This document shows positions 61,778 to 64,000 of a stretch of 64,000 bases of DNA, in pieces. The notes under the pieces are model-generated. The model was not told the DNA's origin and searched no databases. It saw only the letters and a program-made list of their open reading frames with translations. Position 1 is the first letter of the stretch. Each line of letters begins with the position of its first letter. Made by a program: the position numbers and the translations under genes. Source of the stretch: Paenibacillus sp. (GTDB lineage: Bacteria; Bacillota; Bacilli; Paenibacillales; NBRC-103111); assembly GCA_031180825.1 (NCBI GenBank), contig JAPSLM010000005.1, forward strand, positions 273,478-337,477, given 5' to 3'.

Positions 61778-61831
61778 AAATGACATCATGTATCCACCTT
61801 CTCTGAAGCAGAGCAGATCATGATGTCATTT
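61778..61831 (-). terminator. intrinsic terminator after the XRE gene
   Basis: AAATGACATCATG (61778-61790) and CATGATGTCATTT (61819-61831) form a 13-bp perfect stem with a 28-base loop. It ends just before the XRE stop codon at 61836. Confidence 0.6.
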
Positions 61832-61835
61832 ATCT

Positions 61836-62183
61836 TCAATTTTTAGCTTCCTTGCTTCGCTTTTCCTTGAGCAATCTATACATTTCCAGGCTATCCTTCA
61901 AATGTCCGGCTTCATCTGCAGTTAGTTCTTCCGGCTCCCCGTCAATAATCAGTCGGCTTATCTTTTTCTTGTCTCCGGGTTCATTCAAACTTCCTACCAA
62001 AAGCCAATCAATCGACACGCCATACAATTGCGCAAGCTTCTGTAGCACTTCGTTATCGGGTTGCGATCTATCATTTTCATACTTGGATATTGTGGTAAAA
62101 TCGATCCCGATCCTTTGGGCTACTTGCTCCTGTGTCATCTGCTTTCGATTTCTGGATTGTTTTAACCGCTCTCCGAAAGTCAT
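61836..62183 (-). CDS. XRE-family transcriptional regulator
   Basis: 115 residues: N-terminal Cro/C1-type helix-turn-helix (MTQEQVAQRIGIDFTTISKYENDRSQP inside the first 60; described by KYENDRSQP) and a C-terminal helical tail with ELTADEAGHLKDSLE. I chose the ATG at 62183 (GAGGTGGGG upstream) over in-frame codons further out. A dyad upstream (62199-62221) suggests autoregulation. It is divergent from a small membrane protein gene. Confidence 0.88.
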   Translation of the reverse strand: MTFGERLKQSRNRKQMTQEQVAQRIGIDFTTISKYENDRSQPDNEVLQKLAQLYGVSIDWLLVGSLNEPGDKKKISRLIIDGEPEELTADEAGHLKDSLEMYRLLKEKRSKEAKN

Positions 62184-62198
62184 CGGCCCCACCTCTGA

Positions 62199-62221
62199 GT
62201 TCAAGTATACGAAACTTGAAC
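62199..62221. promoter_or_regulatory. dyad upstream of the XRE gene
   Basis: GTTCAAG (62199-62205) and CTTGAAC (62215-62221) separated by nine bases, 16 bases before the XRE start. Candidate XRE operator. Confidence 0.5.
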
Positions 62222-62321
62222 TTTCTTCAAAATGAATTTGACGAAAATTCAATTTAAATTTATAATATTGAAGTATCATCAAGTTTTGCTTGCAATAAAA
62301 AATTGTATTGGAGATGGTACT

Positions 62322-62597
62322 ATGATTTATCTTGCATGGTTTGGAATCATGGGTCTCATTTCACTAGTTGTTGTTATGATCTTTAAATTTCATACCCGAA
62401 AAAAGCCCCAATTTAAAATCATATGGTTACTTCCCGACGAATCAATCCACGAAACAACCGTGCAGAGCATTGACGAAATTATACCTTTACTACACTCCGT
62501 GCAAAGAATCAGTATACATAACCTATCGTATCGCTACAGGGAATCCGAGCTCATGATTGATGAGGATGGTTTTAGTTTGGCGGTATCGCTCAAGTGA
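62322..62597 (+). CDS. small single-span membrane protein
   Basis: 91 residues. One membrane span (about 3-25, FGIMGLISLVVVMIF), then a basic stop-transfer patch and a soluble tail ending in IDEDGFSLAVSLK. GGAGATGG precedes the ATG at 62322. It is divergent from the XRE regulator. No family known to me. Confidence 0.6.
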   Translation: MIYLAWFGIMGLISLVVVMIFKFHTRKKPQFKIIWLLPDESIHETTVQSIDEIIPLLHSVQRISIHNLSYRYRESELMIDEDGFSLAVSLK

Positions 62598-62725
62598 TGC
62601 CGCTTTTCATGCACCACCAATTTATCATACGAACCCACAACTGAAAAGGCGGATGAGCACTTCTGCTTGGTGTGTCTAAGAGGTCGCTAAAATGATATAC
62701 TGATAATGAACGGAGTTGATTGTTG

Positions 62726-63577
62726 ATGGCTGAACTGCTCGATCCTCGAAATGACTTTCTTTTTAAGCGTATTTTCGGCAGTGAAGAAAACCGCGATGTC
62801 TTGCTGGCTTTCCTCAACAGAACGTTTATCGAGGTTGGAAAGCCGCCGCTGACGGAAATTGTTCTGCTTAATCCTTACACTGAAAAAGATGCTCCCCGGG
62901 ATAAGCAGTCCATTCTGGATATTCGCGGCAAAACGACAGAAGGCGAACTGATCAATGTAGAAATGCAGTTGTTCAATAAGTACGATACCGAGAAGCGAAC
63001 GCTGTTTTATTGGAGTAAGCTATATAGTGGGCAATTGCAAGAAGGGCAATCCTACAAAATGCTGAAAAAATGTGTTGCCATCAACATTCTCAATTATTCG
63101 TTCCTGCCCAACCAGCAATATCATAGTGTATTCCATCTTCGGGAAGAGCGCAGTGGCATTCCGCTGGTTGATGATATTGAACTACATTTTCTAGAGTTGC
63201 CAAAACTGGACGACCATGCCGTTCCCGTAGAAAGCGGAGGTCTGGTGAACTGGCTGCTATTTCTGAAGGGTGCCGATAAATCCAACTGGGAGGTGCTGAC
63301 GATGAACGAGCCTGTATTGAAGAAAGCCATGGATACATTGGAGTTTCTTAGTCAGGATGCAGAAGCCCGCCGATTGTATGAGGATAGACAAAAGTTCCTT
63401 CATGACGAAGCTTCTATGATCGAAGGAGCATTGGCCGAAGGAGAAGCCCGCGGCGAGCGAAAGAAAGCTCTTGAAATGGCTAAAGAGCTTTTGGCACTTG
63501 GTGTGGAAATTTCTATTATCGCTAAGGCTTCGGGACTGCCTGAGTCTGAAATATTGGCTATGAAGGAAAGAAATTGA
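62726..63577 (+). CDS. Rpn-type PD-(D/E)XK nuclease family protein, intact copy
   Basis: 283 residues. N-terminal LLDPRNDFLFKRIFGSEENR, the nuclease core ILDIRGKTTEGELINVEMQ (Asp ... Glu-x-Gln, about 66-84), FYWSKLYSGQLQEGQSY, and a C-terminal helical region with SQDAEARRLYEDRQKF. Rpn proteins are recombination-promoting nucleases related to transposases and common in Firmicutes. ATG at 62726 with GGAG about ten bases upstream; TTG at 62720 is an alternative. The broken copy at 9812 is 52 kb away. Its TTG/ATG region resembles that copy. Confidence 0.85.
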   Translation: MAELLDPRNDFLFKRIFGSEENRDVLLAFLNRTFIEVGKPPLTEIVLLNPYTEKDAPRDKQSILDIRGKTTEGELINVEMQLFNKYDTEKRTLFYWSKLYSGQLQEGQSYKMLKKCVAINILNYSFLPNQQYHSVFHLREERSGIPLVDDIELHFLELPKLDDHAVPVESGGLVNWLLFLKGADKSNWEVLTMNEPVLKKAMDTLEFLSQDAEARRLYEDRQKFLHDEASMIEGALAEGEARGERKKALEMAKELLALGVEISIIAKASGLPESEILAMKERN

Positions 63578-63586
63578 AGAAAAGGG

Positions 63587-63613
63587 AGCCATCAATACGA
63601 GATGGCTTTTTTT
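63587..63613 (+). terminator. intrinsic terminator
   Basis: AGCCATC (63587-63593) pairs with GATGGCT (63601-63607), then seven T residues. Confidence 0.8.
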
Positions 63614-63684
63614 CTATCAATGGAGTGCCGATTTGCATTGTATATTAAGGGGGGATTCGGGTAATTTAAGCTGCGAAAGTTGAG

Positions 63685-63885
63685 TCATTTGTTTCTAAGG
63701 ATCAAGTTTCCTTCTTCTTGCCATTCACTGAGTGCTTCTTTAACTATCTTTTTACCCTGTAAAACTTCATTAAATTTAGTTATTCCGATATCTTGTACAT
63801 GAAGCAAGTTGATATTGCTTCGAAGCATCGACTCTTCTAATGGTTTTGTAGACGGAATTAACTTGAAAAAAGCGCTTCTTCGCTG
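63685..63885 (-). pseudogene. truncated unknown gene (C-terminal tail only)
   Basis: The frame is open from an in-frame stop at 63886 down to TGA at 63685 and reads like real protein (INLLHVQDIGITKFNEVLQG, KIVKEALSEWQEEGN). There is no start or ribosome binding site, so the front is missing. The break lies where the next element begins, which suggests insertion or rearrangement. Confidence 0.45.
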
Positions 63886-63894
63886 TTAGCGATT

Positions 63895-63947
63895 GAAACA
63901 CCTGTCAATACTGGAAATTAGGAGACCAGTAGACGAGAGGTGTTTTC
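63895..63947 (+). promoter_or_regulatory. fold-back stem over a ribosome binding site
   Basis: GAAACACCT (63895-63903) pairs with AGGTGTTTTC (63938-63947) with one bulged T. The right arm contains the ribosome binding site GAGAGGTG of the gene starting at 63950. Transposase genes often use such stems to block translation from outside transcripts. Confidence 0.45.
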
Positions 63948-63949
63948 AT

Positions 63950-64000
63950 ATGTTTGCAGTAACATTCAATGAAGGTCAGCTTGAAGAGCTCCTTCACATT
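63950..64000 (+). CDS. start of a gene that leaves the window
   Basis: ATG at 63950 with GAGAGGTG seven bases upstream; 17 codons are visible (FAVTFNEGQLEELLHI). Family cannot be named. The folded ribosome binding site and the truncated neighbour suggest a transposase, which is inference. Confidence 0.45.
   Translation, partial: MFAVTFNEGQLEELLHI

Noticed and set aside
1..64000. tRNA, rRNA and CRISPR signals
   Set aside because: No tRNA-like cloverleaf, rRNA segment or regularly spaced repeat was seen when reading both strands by eye; a covariance search would be needed to be certain.

Overview
The window looks like chromosomal DNA from a Gram-positive, spore-former-type Firmicute, most likely Paenibacillus or a close relative. 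Support: strong AGGAGG-like ribosome binding sites, frequent TTG/GTG starts, moderately high GC, U-tailed intrinsic terminators, and gene families typical of that group (csp with a YdjO-like cold-inducible protein, paired BlaI/M56 modules, IcmF, YhgE/Pip, YhfI-like MBL protein). The genus call is inference. I saw no rRNA, tRNA or CRISPR array.

Layout. 1-2.5 kb: a terminator, a ydjO-like gene and csp on the minus strand, then a SorC-type regulator and a small zinc-ribbon-like protein on plus. 2.5-9.7 kb: minus-strand group of two Cof-type HAD phosphatases around an FbpABC/AfuABC-type ABC importer, an MBL-fold hydrolase and a Nudix hydrolase. 9.8-16 kb: a broken Rpn-type nuclease gene, a YhgE/Pip membrane protein, an alpha/beta hydrolase and a repeat-like protein of unknown function. 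16-18 kb: a GH20-type hexosaminidase. 18-30 kb: a catabolic block on minus with acyl-CoA dehydrogenase, thiolase, acyl-CoA dehydrogenase, IcmF (fused isobutyryl-CoA mutase), branched-chain 2-oxoacid dehydrogenase E1alpha/E1beta/E2 and 3-hydroxybutyryl-CoA dehydrogenase. Together these could take 2-oxoisovalerate to isobutyryl-CoA, then butyryl-CoA and acetyl-CoA; crotonase and E3 are not in the window. A glutathione peroxidase gene on plus splits the block.

30-39 kb is accessory and regulatory: a BlaI/M56 module with palindromic operators; an aminoglycoside (hygromycin-type) phosphotransferase gene behind a ~290-nt leader that has its own promoter, a 12-codon ORF and an intrinsic terminator; an AraC regulator divergent from a phytanoyl-CoA dioxygenase-like gene; and an ECF42-like sigma factor overlapping a DGPF (YciI-like) gene. 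Two copies of one unusual promoter, TGTCGATTT-N14-CGTCGT, precede the DGPF-sigma operon and a VOC-DUF1801 operon, which points to a small ECF regulon.

39-47 kb shows decay. A NarL-type kinase/regulator pair and a double-domain serine hydrolase carry several one-base deletions, and a hybrid histidine kinase survives only as joined remnants. 46-54 kb holds a MerR regulator, a GC-rich C39-like protein, a VOC protein, cysJI sulfite reductase, and a GntR regulator (apparently leaderless, with its operator over the -10 box) followed by an EamA/EmrE-type exporter. 54-64 kb holds an SRPBCC gene plus a remnant of another, a second BlaI/M56 module with different operators, an unknown 358-residue protein, an ankyrin protein, an HxlR regulator divergent from a quinone reductase-like gene, an XRE regulator divergent from a small membrane protein, an intact Rpn-type gene (paralog of the broken one at 9.8 kb), and at the right edge a truncated ORF next to the start of a gene whose ribosome binding site is held in a fold-back stem.
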